In this document: positions 1 through 8,428 of the stretch, piece after piece | How the letters are laid out: each line of letters opens with the position of its first letter | Position numbering within the stretch: the first letter of the stretch is position 1 | Assembly: GCA_036524115.1 (NCBI GenBank) | Contig: DATDCY010000077.1 | Location: 1-41,513 of the forward strand | From: a bacterium | GTDB taxonomy: Bacteria; JAUVQV01; DATDCY01 | Direction of reading: 5' to 3' | DNA length: 41,513 bases | Made by a program: the position numbers and the translations under genes | The notes under the pieces: model-generated | The model's input: the letters and a program-made list of their open reading frames with translations, nothing else | Databases searched by the model: none | What the model was told of the DNA's origin: nothing

Positions 1-54
1 CGCGGCCAACGCGGCCGCCACGAGGACCGCGGCCCGCAGCCGCGCGCGCGTCAT
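1..54 (-). CDS. N-terminus of a secreted or membrane subunit of the bc complex (partial)
   Basis: Only the first 18 codons are present; the gene runs off the left edge. It reads [18 protein letters not shown], a basic start followed by an Ala/Leu/Val-rich stretch typical of a signal peptide or membrane anchor. Its ATG overlaps the TGA of the cytochrome b gene (ATGA), so the two are translationally coupled. By position after Rieske and cytochrome b it is probably the cytochrome c subunit of the complex. No haem motif is visible in the fragment, so this is inference from gene order. Confidence 0.5.
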   Translation of the reverse strand, partial: MTRARLRAAVLVAAALAA

Positions 55-1229
55 GGCGTCCCCCCGGGCAGCGGCCGCGCCCGCTCGAAACGGGGCAGCA
101 GCGGCAGCGCGGCGAAGTACAGGAAATAGACGGCCGTCGAGATCCGCTCCAGCGTGAGCACGGCGCCGACCGGCAGCTGCGACCCGAGGTAGCCGAGGAT
201 GAGGAAGTTCGCGAAGAACGCCAGCGTCAGCGCGCGCTTGAGGGGCCGATAGCGCGCGCTGCGGACGGGGGAGCGGTCGAGCCAGGGCAGCGCCGGCACC
301 AGGAAGATCGCGGCCGCCATCGCAACCGCCCCGCCGAGCTTGCTCGGGATGGAGCGCAGGATCGCGTAGAAGGGGACGAAATACCACTCGGGCACCAGGT
401 GCGCGGGCGTGGCGAGCGGGTTGGCCGGCTCCCAGTTGGCGGGCTCGAGCAGGAGCGTCGGCGCGAAGAACACCACGGCCGCAAATGGCAGCAGCGCCAG
501 CGCGTCGAACCAGAGGTCGCGGGTGACGTAGTACGGCCAGAAGGGGATGCGCCGCGGGTCCCCCTCGTCGAGGTCGACACCGTCCGGGTTGCCGCTGCCG
601 ACGCGATGCAGCGCCATCACGTGCAGCAGGACCAGCCCGCCGATGAGCGCGACCGGCAGCACCGCAGTGTGCAACGCGAAGAACCTCCCGAGCGTCGCAT
701 CCCCGACGGCGAAGTCCCCGCGCAGCCAGACCACGAGGCCGGGGCCGACGAGGGGAATCGTCCCGAAGATGTTGGTGATGACGGTGGCGCTCCAGAAGGA
801 CATCTGTCCCCACGGCAGCAGATATCCCATGAAGGCCTCGGCCATGAGGCAGAGGAAGATGGCGAAGCCGACCAGCCAGACCAGCTCGCGCGGCGACTTG
901 TACGAGCCGTAGTAGAGGGCGCGCCCGACGTGCAGGTAGACCGCGAGGAAGAAGCCGCTGGCCCCGAGCGCGTGCAGGTAGCGCAGCAGCCAGCCGTAGT
1001 TCACCTCGCGCATGATGTGCTGCACGCTGTCGAAGGCGAGGCCGGTGTCCGGCTTGTAGTGCATGGCGAGGAAGACCCCGGTCACGATCTGCAGGACGAG
1101 GAAGAGACCGGCGAGCGAGCCGAAGTTCCACCACGAGTTCAGGTTGGGCGGCTCGAGGTGCCGCGTGACGTGCCGCTCGAGCGCCTCGGTCAGCGGCAGG
1201 CGCCGCTCGATCCAGGCCGGGATCGCCAT
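51..1229 (-). CDS. petB: Cytochrome b of a bc-type quinol oxidase complex
   Basis: A 392-residue integral membrane protein that would carry two b haems and the quinol-oxidising site of a cytochrome bc complex. Visible family signatures are the helix-2 His pair ([18 protein letters not shown]), a second His pair in helix 4 (FALHTAVLP...[11 protein letters not shown]) and the Qo-site PEWY motif ([19 protein letters not shown]). The length and the C-terminal hydrophobic helices fit a full-length eight-helix cytochrome b rather than a split b6/subunit IV. The ATG overlaps the TGA of the Rieske gene (ATGA), and its own stop overlaps the next ATG, so three genes form one tightly coupled operon. The product should pass electrons from menaquinol to the Rieske protein and a cytochrome c. 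Family assignment is firm; the quinone type is inferred. Confidence 0.95.
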   Translation of the reverse strand: MAIPAWIERRLPLTEALERHVTRHLEPPNLNSWWNFGSLAGLFLVLQIVTGVFLAMHYKPDTGLAFDSVQHIMREVNYGWLLRYLHALGASGFFLAVYLHVGRALYYGSYKSPRELVWLVGFAIFLCLMAEAFMGYLLPWGQMSFWSATVITNIFGTIPLVGPGLVVWLRGDFAVGDATLGRFFALHTAVLPVALIGGLVLLHVMALHRVGSGNPDGVDLDEGDPRRIPFWPYYVTRDLWFDALALLPFAAVVFFAPTLLLEPANWEPANPLATPAHLVPEWYFVPFYAILRSIPSKLGGAVAMAAAIFLVPALPWLDRSPVRSARYRPLKRALTLAFFANFLILGYLGSQLPVGAVLTLERISTAVYFLYFAALPLLPRFERARPLPGGTP

Positions 1230-1831
1230 CAGGCCGGACCCGCGGGGAGGTCGGCGAGCTTGCGGACCCCGGCGTCGAAGCCGCTGAAGCTCCCCGAGCC
1301 GATCCTCAGCGTGCTCGCGCCGGTGAACTCGTAGGGCAGCAGGTGCAGGTTCTCCGGCGGCGGGCCGTCGAGGCGCCGGCCGAGCGTGTCGTACTTGCCG
1401 CCGTGGCAGGGACAGAAGAAGCCCGGCTGGTCGAGGCCCGGGACGCGCCCCGGCTCGAGCATCGGGATGCACCCGAGGTGCGTGCACACGCCGAGGCAGA
1501 CCAGCCACTCGGGGCGCTTGACGCGCTCGGCGGGCGACGCCGGGTCGCGCAGGGACGCGCCGTCGATCCGGCCGGCGGCCTCGATCATGGCCGGCGTTCG
1601 CCGCAGGATGAAGACCGGCTGGCGGCGCCAGAGGACGACCTCCAGGGCGCCCGCGGCGATCTTCGACACGTCGACCTCGACGACGCCGGCCGCGATGACG
1701 TCGCTCGAGGGGCTCATCGAGCGCACGAAGGGGATCGCCGCCAGGCCGGCGCCGCACGCCCCGACCGCGGACGCGGCGATCGTGAGGAAGCTCCGCCGCG
1801 TGAGCCCCCGATCCGCCTGGCCTGCCGCCAT
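1229..1831 (-). CDS. petA: Rieske [2Fe-2S] iron-sulfur protein of the bc complex
   Basis: A 200-residue Rieske protein. A twin-arginine motif ([11 protein letters not shown]) and a hydrophobic segment at the N-terminus form an uncleaved or cleaved Tat anchor. The cluster-binding motifs CTHLGC and CPCHGG give two Cys and two His ligands, plus the disulfide Cys pair typical of high-potential Rieske proteins. The start was set at position 1831 because GGAGGG lies just upstream and the Tat motif follows; an upstream in-frame ATG at 1867 would add 12 residues without a better ribosome site. It is the first gene of the operon with cytochrome b and has a good sigma-70 promoter upstream. It transfers electrons from quinol bound at cytochrome b to the c-type cytochrome on the periplasmic side. 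Confidence 0.95.
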   Translation of the reverse strand: MAAGQADRGLTRRSFLTIAASAVGACGAGLAAIPFVRSMSPSSDVIAAGVVEVDVSKIAAGALEVVLWRRQPVFILRRTPAMIEAAGRIDGASLRDPASPAERVKRPEWLVCLGVCTHLGCIPMLEPGRVPGLDQPGFFCPCHGGKYDTLGRRLDGPPPENLHLLPYEFTGASTLRIGSGSFSGFDAGVRKLADLPAGPA

Positions 1832-1902
1832 TGACCCTCCTGCGATGCATCCGGACCTGCGGGACACGGGTTGCCGCCTGCAACCCGCAGCGCGATATCC
1901 AA

Positions 1903-1931
1903 AAGATAGGCGGGCACCCCGGAGCCGTCAA
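1903..1931 (-). promoter_or_regulatory. Sigma-70 promoter for the bc complex operon
   Basis: On the minus strand TTGACG (1926-1931) and TATCTT (1903-1908) are separated by 17 bp. Transcription would start near 1896, giving a leader of about 65 nt before the Rieske start. Predicted from sequence only. Confidence 0.6.
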
Positions 1932-1966
1932 GGCGGGCGGAAACGACGTGCGCACTTCGAGCCGTG

Positions 1967-1995
1967 TTGACACCGCGCAGAGGCGCGCTTAGCTT
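1967..1995 (+). promoter_or_regulatory. Sigma-70 promoter for eboD-eboE
   Basis: A consensus TTGACA (1967-1972) is followed after 17 bp by TAGCTT (1990-1995). This would start transcription near 2002, about 75 nt before eboD. It lies back to back with the bc promoter; their -35 boxes are about 35 bp apart. Confidence 0.5.
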
Positions 1996-2075
1996 GCCGG
2001 GTGAAGCCGGTCTCCGCAGGCTCCACGGGGCGCCGGGGGCGGCCGGCGGCAACGTAACCCCTGGAGATCACAGCC

Positions 2076-3350
2076 ATGCGCAGTCCTGCCGGGCAGCCGG
2101 GCCGGCCCGCCGCCCGAGGCGCGGGGCGAGGTGCCGGGCGCGTGCTGCGCCGCAGCTGCACCCTGACGTGGGAGCTGCAGGTGCACTTCACCCGCGAGAC
2201 GTTCGCCGCCGGCAACACCGTGCTCGCGCGGGTCCTCGACGGCGCCGGGGAGCGGCGCCACCGCGTGCTCGCGGTCATCGACGCGGGCGTGCTCGCCTGC
2301 ACGCCGCGGCTCCCGGGTCACATCGCCCGCTACGCGCAGCGCCACCGCGGCCGGATGCAGCTGGTCGCGCCCCCGTTCGTCGTCCCCGGCGGGGAGGCCT
2401 GCAAGAGCGATCCGCGCGCCGTCGAGGCCGTCTGCGCGCAGATCGAGCGGCACGGGCTCTGTCGCCAGTCGTTCCTGCTCGCCATCGGCGGAGGGGCGGT
2501 CCTCGATGCCGCGGGACTCGCGGCCGCGCTCGCGCACCGGGGCGTGCGGCTGATCAGGATGCCCACGACGGTGCTTGCCCAGAACGACGCCGGCGTCGGC
2601 GTGAAGAACGGCATCAACGCCTTCGGCCGCAAGAACTTCCTCGGCACGTTCGCGCCGCCCTTTGCGGTGGTCAACGACCTGGAGTTCCTCAGGACCCTCG
2701 ACGCGCGCGATCGCCGCGCCGGCCTCGCCGAGGCGGTGAAGGTGGCGCTCGTGCGGGACCGGGAATTCTTCGATCTGCTCTGGCGCGAGCGACGGCGGCT
2801 GGCGGCGGGCGCAACCGGGCCGCTGGAGGAGACGGTCGTGCGCTGCGCCGAGCTGCACCTCGACCACATCGTCTCGCGCGGCGACCCCTTCGAGCGCGGC
2901 TCCTCGCGCCCGCTGGACTTCGGCCACTGGTCGGCGCACGCCCTCGAGGAGCTCAGCGCCGGCGCGCTGCGCCACGGCGAGGCCGTGGCGATCGGCATCG
3001 CCCTCGACGCGCTGTATTCCGTGCGCAGCGGCCTGCTCGGCGAGCCCGACGGCCATCGCGTCCTCGCGCTGCTGGAGGACCTCGGCTTCGCGCTCTTCGA
3101 CTGGGCGCTCGAGTCGCTGGACGTCCAGGCCGCGCTCGCGCGGTTCCAGGAGCACCTCGGCGGCGAGCGCGCCATCCCGCTGTTGCGCCGGCCCGGCGAA
3201 GTCCTGGACGTGCGGGCGATCGACGCGCGGCGCATGCGCGGCTGCGTCGCCGAGCTGGCGCGCCGGCACGGGGCGGCCGCCGCCCGCGCGCCAGCGGCGG
3301 CGCGGCCGGGCGACGGCGCAGCGCAGCGCGACGCACTCCGCGCGCGATGA
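2076..3350 (+). CDS. eboD: EboD-type 3-dehydroquinate synthase homolog
   Basis: A 424-residue protein of the dehydroquinate-synthase-like fold. Recognisable blocks are the NAD-binding GGGAVLDAAGLAAALAHRG, then MPTTVLAQNDAGVGVKNGIN, then AEAVKVALV, and the metal-ligand segments DFGHWSAH and RHGEAVAIGIALD. These blocks, especially AQNDAGVGVKNGINAFGRKNFLGTF, match the EboD branch rather than the shikimate enzyme AroB. The ebo genes were first described beside cyanobacterial scytonemin genes, where they help export a precursor, and they occur in other bacteria and algae; the EboD reaction is not established. The stop overlaps the ATG of eboE (ATGA), so the two are made together. The ATG at 2076 is preceded by a modest GGAG. 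The first 35 residues are Arg/Ala-rich, so the true start could be slightly downstream. Confidence 0.85.
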   Translation: MRSPAGQPGRPAARGAGRGAGRVLRRSCTLTWELQVHFTRETFAAGNTVLARVLDGAGERRHRVLAVIDAGVLACTPRLPGHIARYAQRHRGRMQLVAPPFVVPGGEACKSDPRAVEAVCAQIERHGLCRQSFLLAIGGGAVLDAAGLAAALAHRGVRLIRMPTTVLAQNDAGVGVKNGINAFGRKNFLGTFAPPFAVVNDLEFLRTLDARDRRAGLAEAVKVALVRDREFFDLLWRERRRLAAGATGPLEETVVRCAELHLDHIVSRGDPFERGSSRPLDFGHWSAHALEELSAGALRHGEAVAIGIALDALYSVRSGLLGEPDGHRVLALLEDLGFALFDWALESLDVQAALARFQEHLGGERAIPLLRRPGEVLDVRAIDARRMRGCVAELARRHGAAAARAPAAARPGDGAAQRDALRAR

Positions 3351-4477
3351 CCCTCACCTACTGCACGAACATCCACCCCGGCGAGAGCTGGGCCGAGATC
3401 TTCGCACACGTGCGGGAGTACGTGCCGGCGGTGCGGGGCCGGTTCGCCCCCGGCGGGACGTTTCCGGTCGCCCTGAGGCTCTCGGGGCGCGCCGCGATGG
3501 AGATCGACGGACCCGAAGCCGCGCGCTTCGCCGAATGGTGCCGCCGCGAGCGGTGCCGCGTCGTGACGCTCAACGGCTTCCCGCACGGCCGCTTCCACGG
3601 CGTCCCCGTCAAGGAACAGGTCTACCTCCCCGACTGGCGGGACCCCGAGCGGCTGCGGTACACGTCGCGGCTCGCGGACCTGCTCGCATCCTGGCTCCCC
3701 GAAGACGGCCGTGGCTCGATCTCCAGTGTGCCCATCGGCTTCCGCCGTTCCCTGACGCCGGAGGCGGTGGCGGCGGCGCGCAGGAACCTCCGCGGCGCGC
3801 TCGAGCACCTCGAGCGGCTCGCCGGCGAGACGGGGCGGGAGATCCTGCTCGCACTGGAGCCCGAGCCCGGCTGCCTGATCGAGACGACGGAGGACGTGGT
3901 GCGCATCTTCGAGCGCCTGGAATCGCCTCCGCGCCTCTCGCGGCACCTGGGCGTCTGCTACGACTGCTGCCACCAGGCCCTCCAGTTCGAGGACCCCGCC
4001 ACCTCGCTCGAAACGCTGCGCCGTGCCGGAATCCCCATCGCGCACGTCCAGGTCTCGTCCGCGCTGCGGGTCGAGGGCCCGGACCTCGCGCCGGTCGCCT
4101 CCTTCGCGGAGCCGACCTACCTGCACCAGTGCGTCGGGCGTCGGCCGGACGGCTCGCTGGTCCGCTTCGACGATCTGCCCGAGGCGCTGGCCGCGGCACC
4201 GTCCACCGGCTGCGCCGAGTGGCGCGTGCACTTTCACGTGCCGGTCTTCCACGAGGGCTCGGGCACGTTCCGGACGACGAACGACTTTCTCGCGGGGATC
4301 CTGCCGCTGCTCGAACCGGCGACGCCCCTGGAGGTCGAGACCTACACCTGGGGCGTCCTGCCGCCCCGGATGCGGACGCCGACGGTCACGGAGTCGATCG
4401 TCCGCGAGCTCGAGTGGGTCGCCCGCCGCGTTGCGGCTCCTGCGGCTGCCCGCCCGGAGCCTCTTCCGGATAGGTGA
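3347..4477 (+). CDS. eboE: EboE-type TIM-barrel protein (xylose-isomerase-like)
   Basis: A 376-residue protein that begins MTLTYCTNIHPGESW and contains LNGFPHGRFHGVPVKEQVY, LALEPEPGCLIETTEDV, GVCYDCCHQALQFED and HFHVPVFHEG. This pattern of Glu, Asp and His residues is that of the metal-binding xylose isomerase-like TIM barrel found as EboE. The substrate is unknown. It overlaps eboD by 4 bp and is its only ebo partner here; eboA, eboB, eboC (UbiA-type prenyltransferase) and eboF are not in the window. The last 92 bp overlap the 3' end of the convergent DUF488 gene. The Pro/Ala/Arg tail beyond residue 360 is probably not part of the fold. Confidence 0.85.
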   Translation: MTLTYCTNIHPGESWAEIFAHVREYVPAVRGRFAPGGTFPVALRLSGRAAMEIDGPEAARFAEWCRRERCRVVTLNGFPHGRFHGVPVKEQVYLPDWRDPERLRYTSRLADLLASWLPEDGRGSISSVPIGFRRSLTPEAVAAARRNLRGALEHLERLAGETGREILLALEPEPGCLIETTEDVVRIFERLESPPRLSRHLGVCYDCCHQALQFEDPATSLETLRRAGIPIAHVQVSSALRVEGPDLAPVASFAEPTYLHQCVGRRPDGSLVRFDDLPEALAAAPSTGCAEWRVHFHVPVFHEGSGTFRTTNDFLAGILPLLEPATPLEVETYTWGVLPPRMRTPTVTESIVRELEWVARRVAAPAAARPEPLPDR

Positions 4478-4970
4478 CCTGCGTACCGCGCACCCGGGCA
4501 AACGGCGTCAGGGAGTGCTCCCGCGGCGACGCGCCGCTCATGATGTGGGCCACCGGGACGCCGTGCGCAAGCAGCGCGTCCGCGATCAGCGAGCGGTGGC
4601 AGCGCCACGGCAGCGCCTCGGCGCAGAGCAGCGCCGTCCTCGTCTCCCGGGCGATCCCGATCAGCTCCGCGAGCGCGGCATCGAAGGCGGGCGTCTGCAT
4701 GTAGTCCGCGAAGCCGCGGAACGACTCGTTGCGCCAGCCCGCGTTCGGAGAATCGGCGCGGGGATGGCGCAGCCCCCCGAGGGCCGCGAGGTGGCGGTAC
4801 CCGATGCCGGCCGCCGCGAGGCTGCCCGGCAGCGTCTCGCGGTTGAACTGCGGGTTGTGCCGCGAGCGCGGCACGGTGCGGACGTCCGCGACCAGCGCGA
4901 CGGCGTGGACCCGCAGCAGCTCGAGGAACACCTCGAGGGGGCGGTTGGAGTGGCCGATCGTCAGGATCAC
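4386..4970 (-). CDS. DUF488 family protein
   Basis: A 194-residue cytosolic protein. The opening ILTIGHSNRPLEVFLELL, then VADVRTVPRSRHNPQFNRE, and later LLCAEALPWRCHRSLIADAL are the conserved blocks of DUF488, a widespread small family of unknown biochemical function. The Cys and CHR in the last block are conserved in the family and could be functional. The GTG start overlaps the TGA of the methyltransferase gene (GTGA), so it is the third gene of an operon with ubiE/menG. Its last 30 codons run through the end of eboE on the other strand. The Pro/Gln/Gly/Arg-rich tail after VTYPEEA is probably disordered. Confidence 0.85.
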   Translation of the reverse strand: MILTIGHSNRPLEVFLELLRVHAVALVADVRTVPRSRHNPQFNRETLPGSLAAAGIGYRHLAALGGLRHPRADSPNAGWRNESFRGFADYMQTPAFDAALAELIGIARETRTALLCAEALPWRCHRSLIADALLAHGVPVAHIMSGASPREHSLTPFARVRGTQVTYPEEAPGGQPQEPQRGGRPTRARGRSTP

Positions 4971-5569
4971 GCCGCGGCCGCCCTGAGCGAGACGCCGAGG
5001 ATGCCGATCCGGGGAAGCTCGAGGGAGCGGCTCAGCCGCAGGCCCGCCCGCCGCAGCCCCTCGCGCAGCTCCGCGCTCCGGAAGCGGTCGTGCGCCGGGT
5101 GCAGGAGGATGTGCCGGGTGATGACGTTCTGGTAGAGCGAGGGGTACAGCTCCTCGAAGTAGAAAGCCCCGCCGGGCCGCAGGACCCGCGCGGTCTCGGC
5201 GAGCGCACGGCGCCAATCCGGCACGTGGTGCAGCGCGCCGAAGTCGAAGACGGCGTCCAGGCTCGCGTCGGCGAAGGGCAACTCGGCCGCGTCGGCCGCG
5301 AGCAGCCTGATTCTCGAGCGGCCCCTCCCGCCGAGATAGCGCCCGGCACGCTCGAGCATGGCCGGGTCGTAGTCCGAGGCGAGGAGCGTCGCGGGCCGGA
5401 ACGCCGCCTCGATGAGCGCGGCCCCGGCGGCCCGGCCGCAGCCGATCTCGAGGATTTCGCCGCCGGGGGCCAGGCCATGTCCGCGCCGCAGCCATGCGAT
5501 TTCCAGGCGCTGCTCGAGCACCCGCAGCGGGTTGTTCACCACCCAGCGCTCGGCCCAGTTGAGCTTCAC
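4967..5569 (-). CDS. Class I SAM-dependent methyltransferase
   Basis: A 200-residue Rossmann-fold methyltransferase. Motif I is ILEIGCGRAAGA, motif II the acidic ASDYDPAML, then LLAADAAELPFADASLDAVFDFGALHHV and the post-motif ARVLRPGGAFYFEELYP, all typical of the UbiE/Methyltransf_11 group. The substrate cannot be read from sequence. The GTG start has a strong GGGAGGAGG site and overlaps the ubiE/menG stop. Its position next to a quinone methyltransferase hints at a small lipophilic substrate, but this is only context. Confidence 0.85.
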   Translation of the reverse strand: MKLNWAERWVVNNPLRVLEQRLEIAWLRRGHGLAPGGEILEIGCGRAAGAALIEAAFRPATLLASDYDPAMLERAGRYLGGRGRSRIRLLAADAAELPFADASLDAVFDFGALHHVPDWRRALAETARVLRPGGAFYFEELYPSLYQNVITRHILLHPAHDRFRSAELREGLRRAGLRLSRSLELPRIGILGVSLRAAAA

Positions 5570-6348
5570 GGCCTCCTCCCCGTGTGGATGACCGCGATGC
5601 CGTTGGAGAGCCGCCGGTAGGCGATGTCGCGGAAGCCGATCGCCGCAAGCTGCGCGGAGAGCTCATCGGGGGTCGGGAACATCCGGATCGACTCCGAGAG
5701 GTAGCGGTAGCCGTTCGGCGACCGCGCGAGGACCCGGCCGACGGCCGGCATGACCGAGAACGAGTACCAATCGTAGAGGCTGCGGAACAGCGGGTTGACC
5801 GGCTGGGAGAACTCCAGGCACAGGAACCTGCCGCCGGGCCTCAGGACCCGGTGCATCTCGCCGAAGGCCCGGTGCATGTGCGTCACGTTGCGGATGCCGA
5901 AGCCGACCATGGCGGCGTCGAACGCGCCGCTCGCGGCGGCGATGCACTCGGCGTCCCCCTCGACGAGGTCGATCGCCGCCCCGCGCGCCGCGGTGAGCTT
6001 CCGGCGGCCGGCGGCCAGCATGTCGCGGTTGATGTCGTAGACCACCACCCGTCCGGCGGGGCCGACCGCACGCGCGGCGAGCAGCGCGAGGTCCCCGGTG
6101 CCGCCGCAGACGTCGATGACCCGCTCGCCGGGCTTCAGGGCCAGCAGGCGCACCGCCGTGCGCTTCCAGGGGTGGTGGAGGCCGAGGCTCAGGACCGTGT
6201 TCGTCAGGTCGTAGCGTCGCGCGATCGTCGAGAAGTGCCGGTGCACCAGCCGCGCCTTCTCCGCCTCGCCGACCGGCTGGTAGCCGAAGTAGTGCCGGGC
6301 GGGATCGGTTCCGCCGGGGGTTGGTACGGGTGGGGCGGGGCTTTTCAT
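5566..6348 (-). CDS. ubiE: Demethylmenaquinone/ubiquinone C-methyltransferase (UbiE/MenG)
   Basis: A 260-residue SAM-dependent methyltransferase that performs the C-methylation in menaquinone or ubiquinone synthesis. Signatures are FSTIARRYDLTNTVLSLGLHHPWKR, VIDVCGGTGDLALL (SAM site), FDAAMVGFGIRNV, and the C-terminal NGYRYLSESIRMFPTPDEL with GGIAVIH-like ending (NGIAVIHTG). These are the two UbiE signature regions. I start at 6348; an upstream ATG at 6402 lies inside a TATA-like sequence and lacks a ribosome site. First gene of a three-gene operon, each overlapping the next by 4 bp. With an anaerobic gene set around it, menaquinone is the likelier product. Confidence 0.92.
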   Translation of the reverse strand: MKSPAPPVPTPGGTDPARHYFGYQPVGEAEKARLVHRHFSTIARRYDLTNTVLSLGLHHPWKRTAVRLLALKPGERVIDVCGGTGDLALLAARAVGPAGRVVVYDINRDMLAAGRRKLTAARGAAIDLVEGDAECIAAASGAFDAAMVGFGIRNVTHMHRAFGEMHRVLRPGGRFLCLEFSQPVNPLFRSLYDWYSFSVMPAVGRVLARSPNGYRYLSESIRMFPTPDELSAQLAAIGFRDIAYRRLSNGIAVIHTGRRP

Positions 6349-6400
6349 ACGTCCGTCCGTTCGCCTGCCGCGGGTTGGAAGGTCCGGGCCTCCGATCGCC

Positions 6401-8428
6401 ATGAAATATACCGGCCCGGCGTTCGAAATCCCATCGGTCTATCGCGAAATGGGGCGACAACCCCATGGCAGCCGGCTGTCCCGGAGCGACATATTTCGTT
6501 CCAGGTTCGCAGGGATAGGCCCGCGTCGGGCGGGACGGCGGCCTTTGGGGGGGGATCGGCTCTTGGCGCGATCACGCGACGAGGCGGCGGGGTCGGGCGG
6601 ACGCCCGGCGGACCTGACGGCCATCGACTTCTCTTCGCCCGCGTACAACCGGATCGATGAGCTCCAGGATTGCGCCGGGAACTACCGTTCCTTCGAGACC
6701 CTCGAGGGTATCGTCACCGCGGACATGCGCCATCGATTCGAGCGGGAGCGTCGGGGCCGGCGCGGGTCCGGCGGCGAACCCGCGGGTGCGAGCGCGGTTG
6801 CGGTGGCGGACGCCATCGGGGACCGGGAGCAGGGGCCCGCGCCGCCGGCGCCGGTGACCATCGTCTCGCGCGGTCGGGTCCTCGTGCTCGACACGGACGC
6901 CGTCCGCGCCGGCGCGTTGGCGCGGGTTCTCGGCCGGCATGGGTTGACGTGCACCGAGATCGTGACGGGCGAAGGGCGATCCGTGAAGGTGCGGGGGGGC
7001 TTCGGCGGCTTTTCCGCCGCGAGAGAGCCCGCGGTCGACGCCGGCCGGCCCGTCGTTGAGCCCGGTCCCGTGCCCACGGCCGCCTTCGACTGCGTGCTCG
7101 ACCTGCAGCCGGCGCCCTCGTACGCGGGGCCATTGCTGCCCCCCGGCTACTACGCGCCGGGCGGCGACGCGGGCCGGCTCGCGCAGGCGCTGGCCGAGCT
7201 GCCGGAGATGCGCGGCCGTTTCGAGAAGCCCCAGTTCACGCTGTTCCTCGCGGAGCGCTGCCTTCGGGGCCGCGGCCGGGAAGCGGCCTGCGACCGCTGC
7301 GCCGGGATCTGTCCTTTCGGGGCGATCGCAGCCGCGGACCGCGGCGTCGCCGTCGACCACACCCTGTGCGAGGGCTGCGGCGCCTGTGCGCTCGTCTGTC
7401 CGGCGGACGCCATGCGGATGGTCGTCCCCTCCTCGGCCGGGACCATCGCGCGGTTGCGGGGCGCACTCGAGCGCGCCGCGCGGGACGGCGTCGCTCCGAA
7501 GCTGACGATCTGCGAGGCCGACGCCGCGGGTCCCGCCCCCGGTGCGGCCCTGGCGCCGGACGCCGGGACCGCGCCCGGCGCACCGCGCGTCGTCTTCGCG
7601 CTCGAGCAGATCGGGCTCGTGCGGCTCGAGACGCTGCTGGCCGCCGTCCGCCACGGCGCGCGCTCGGTGGCCGTCGTCTGCCCGGGGACGGCACCGGCGA
7701 TCGCGGCGGCGGTGCGCCGCCAGGTGGAGCTGGCCTCGGCCATCGTCGGCGGGCTGGGCCTGCGGCCGGACACCGTGACCTTCGCGATTGCACCGGAGTG
7801 CCCGCCGGCCGGGCAGGTGGCGGGGACGGCCGCCGCCCCGGAGACCTCGGAGATGTCGGGGGCCGAGGCGCCGGACGCACCGGACGCGCGCGATCCCTGG
7901 CCGCCGCAGGACTCGGCGTCCCTCGTCCGCGCGGCGGCACACGTGCTCCACGAGCGCTCGGGCGCCCGCGATCCCGCCCTGCCGCTGCCCGAGGGGGCGC
8001 CGTTCGGCACGCTCGGGATCGCGGCTGAGCGGTGCACGCTGTGCATGGCCTGCGCGGCGGCCTGTCCCGCCGGCGCCCTGGCGGGGTCCGGCGACGCGCC
8101 GCGGCTCGAGTTCCGCGAAGCGCGATGCCACCAGTGCGGCCTGTGCGCGCAGGTCTGCCCCGAGCAGGCGCTGCACCTGCAGCCGCGGCTGCTCTGCGAT
8201 CCCGAGGGCGCGGCGCGGCCGGTGGTGCTGCACGAGCAGGAGGCGGCCCGGTGCGTCTCCTGCGGCGCGCCGTTCGCTTCCCGGGCGATGGTCGACCGCA
8301 TGACCGCCAGGCTGAAGGGCCACTGGATGTTCGTCGAGGAGCGGCAGCTGCGGCGCCTCCGGCAGTGCGGCACCTGCCGGGCCCGGGACGTCCTTCTCTC
8401 CGAGGACGCAGCGCGATGGGCCCGGTAG
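6401..8428 (+). CDS. Multi-cluster 4Fe-4S protein of the formate dehydrogenase locus
   Basis: A soluble protein of up to 675 residues with two pairs of ferredoxin motifs. CDRCAGICPFGAI and CEGCGACALVCPADAM lie near residues 295-340; CTLCMACAAACPAGAL and CHQCGLCAQVCPEQAL lie near 545-592. Two CxxC pairs at the C-terminus (CVSCGAPF, CGTCRARD) look like a zinc or rubredoxin-type site. Before the first cluster, LLPPGYYAPGG and ALAELPEMRGRFEKP match the large ferredoxin-like protein commonly encoded beside FDH genes in proteobacteria. It probably handles electrons for, or helps build, the enzyme. The start is uncertain: the ATG at 6401 and the one at 6449 both lack a ribosome site, but the frame is clearly coding from about 6610. 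The 3' end overlaps the TorD-like gene by 13 bp. Confidence 0.75.
   Translation: MKYTGPAFEIPSVYREMGRQPHGSRLSRSDIFRSRFAGIGPRRAGRRPLGGDRLLARSRDEAAGSGGRPADLTAIDFSSPAYNRIDELQDCAGNYRSFETLEGIVTADMRHRFERERRGRRGSGGEPAGASAVAVADAIGDREQGPAPPAPVTIVSRGRVLVLDTDAVRAGALARVLGRHGLTCTEIVTGEGRSVKVRGGFGGFSAAREPAVDAGRPVVEPGPVPTAAFDCVLDLQPAPSYAGPLLPPGYYAPGGDAGRLAQALAELPEMRGRFEKPQFTLFLAERCLRGRGREAACDRCAGICPFGAIAAADRGVAVDHTLCEGCGACALVCPADAMRMVVPSSAGTIARLRGALERAARDGVAPKLTICEADAAGPAPGAALAPDAGTAPGAPRVVFALEQIGLVRLETLLAAVRHGARSVAVVCPGTAPAIAAAVRRQVELASAIVGGLGLRPDTVTFAIAPECPPAGQVAGTAAAPETSEMSGAEAPDAPDARDPWPPQDSASLVRAAAHVLHERSGARDPALPLPEGAPFGTLGIAAERCTLCMACAAACPAGALAGSGDAPRLEFREARCHQCGLCAQVCPEQALHLQPRLLCDPEGAARPVVLHEQEAARCVSCGAPFASRAMVDRMTARLKGHWMFVEERQLRRLRQCGTCRARDVLLSEDAARWAR

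Noticed and set aside
2330-4501. Long minus-strand frame through eboD and eboE
   Set aside because: Shadow of the real genes; product is Arg/Ala/Pro-rich with no recognisable motif.
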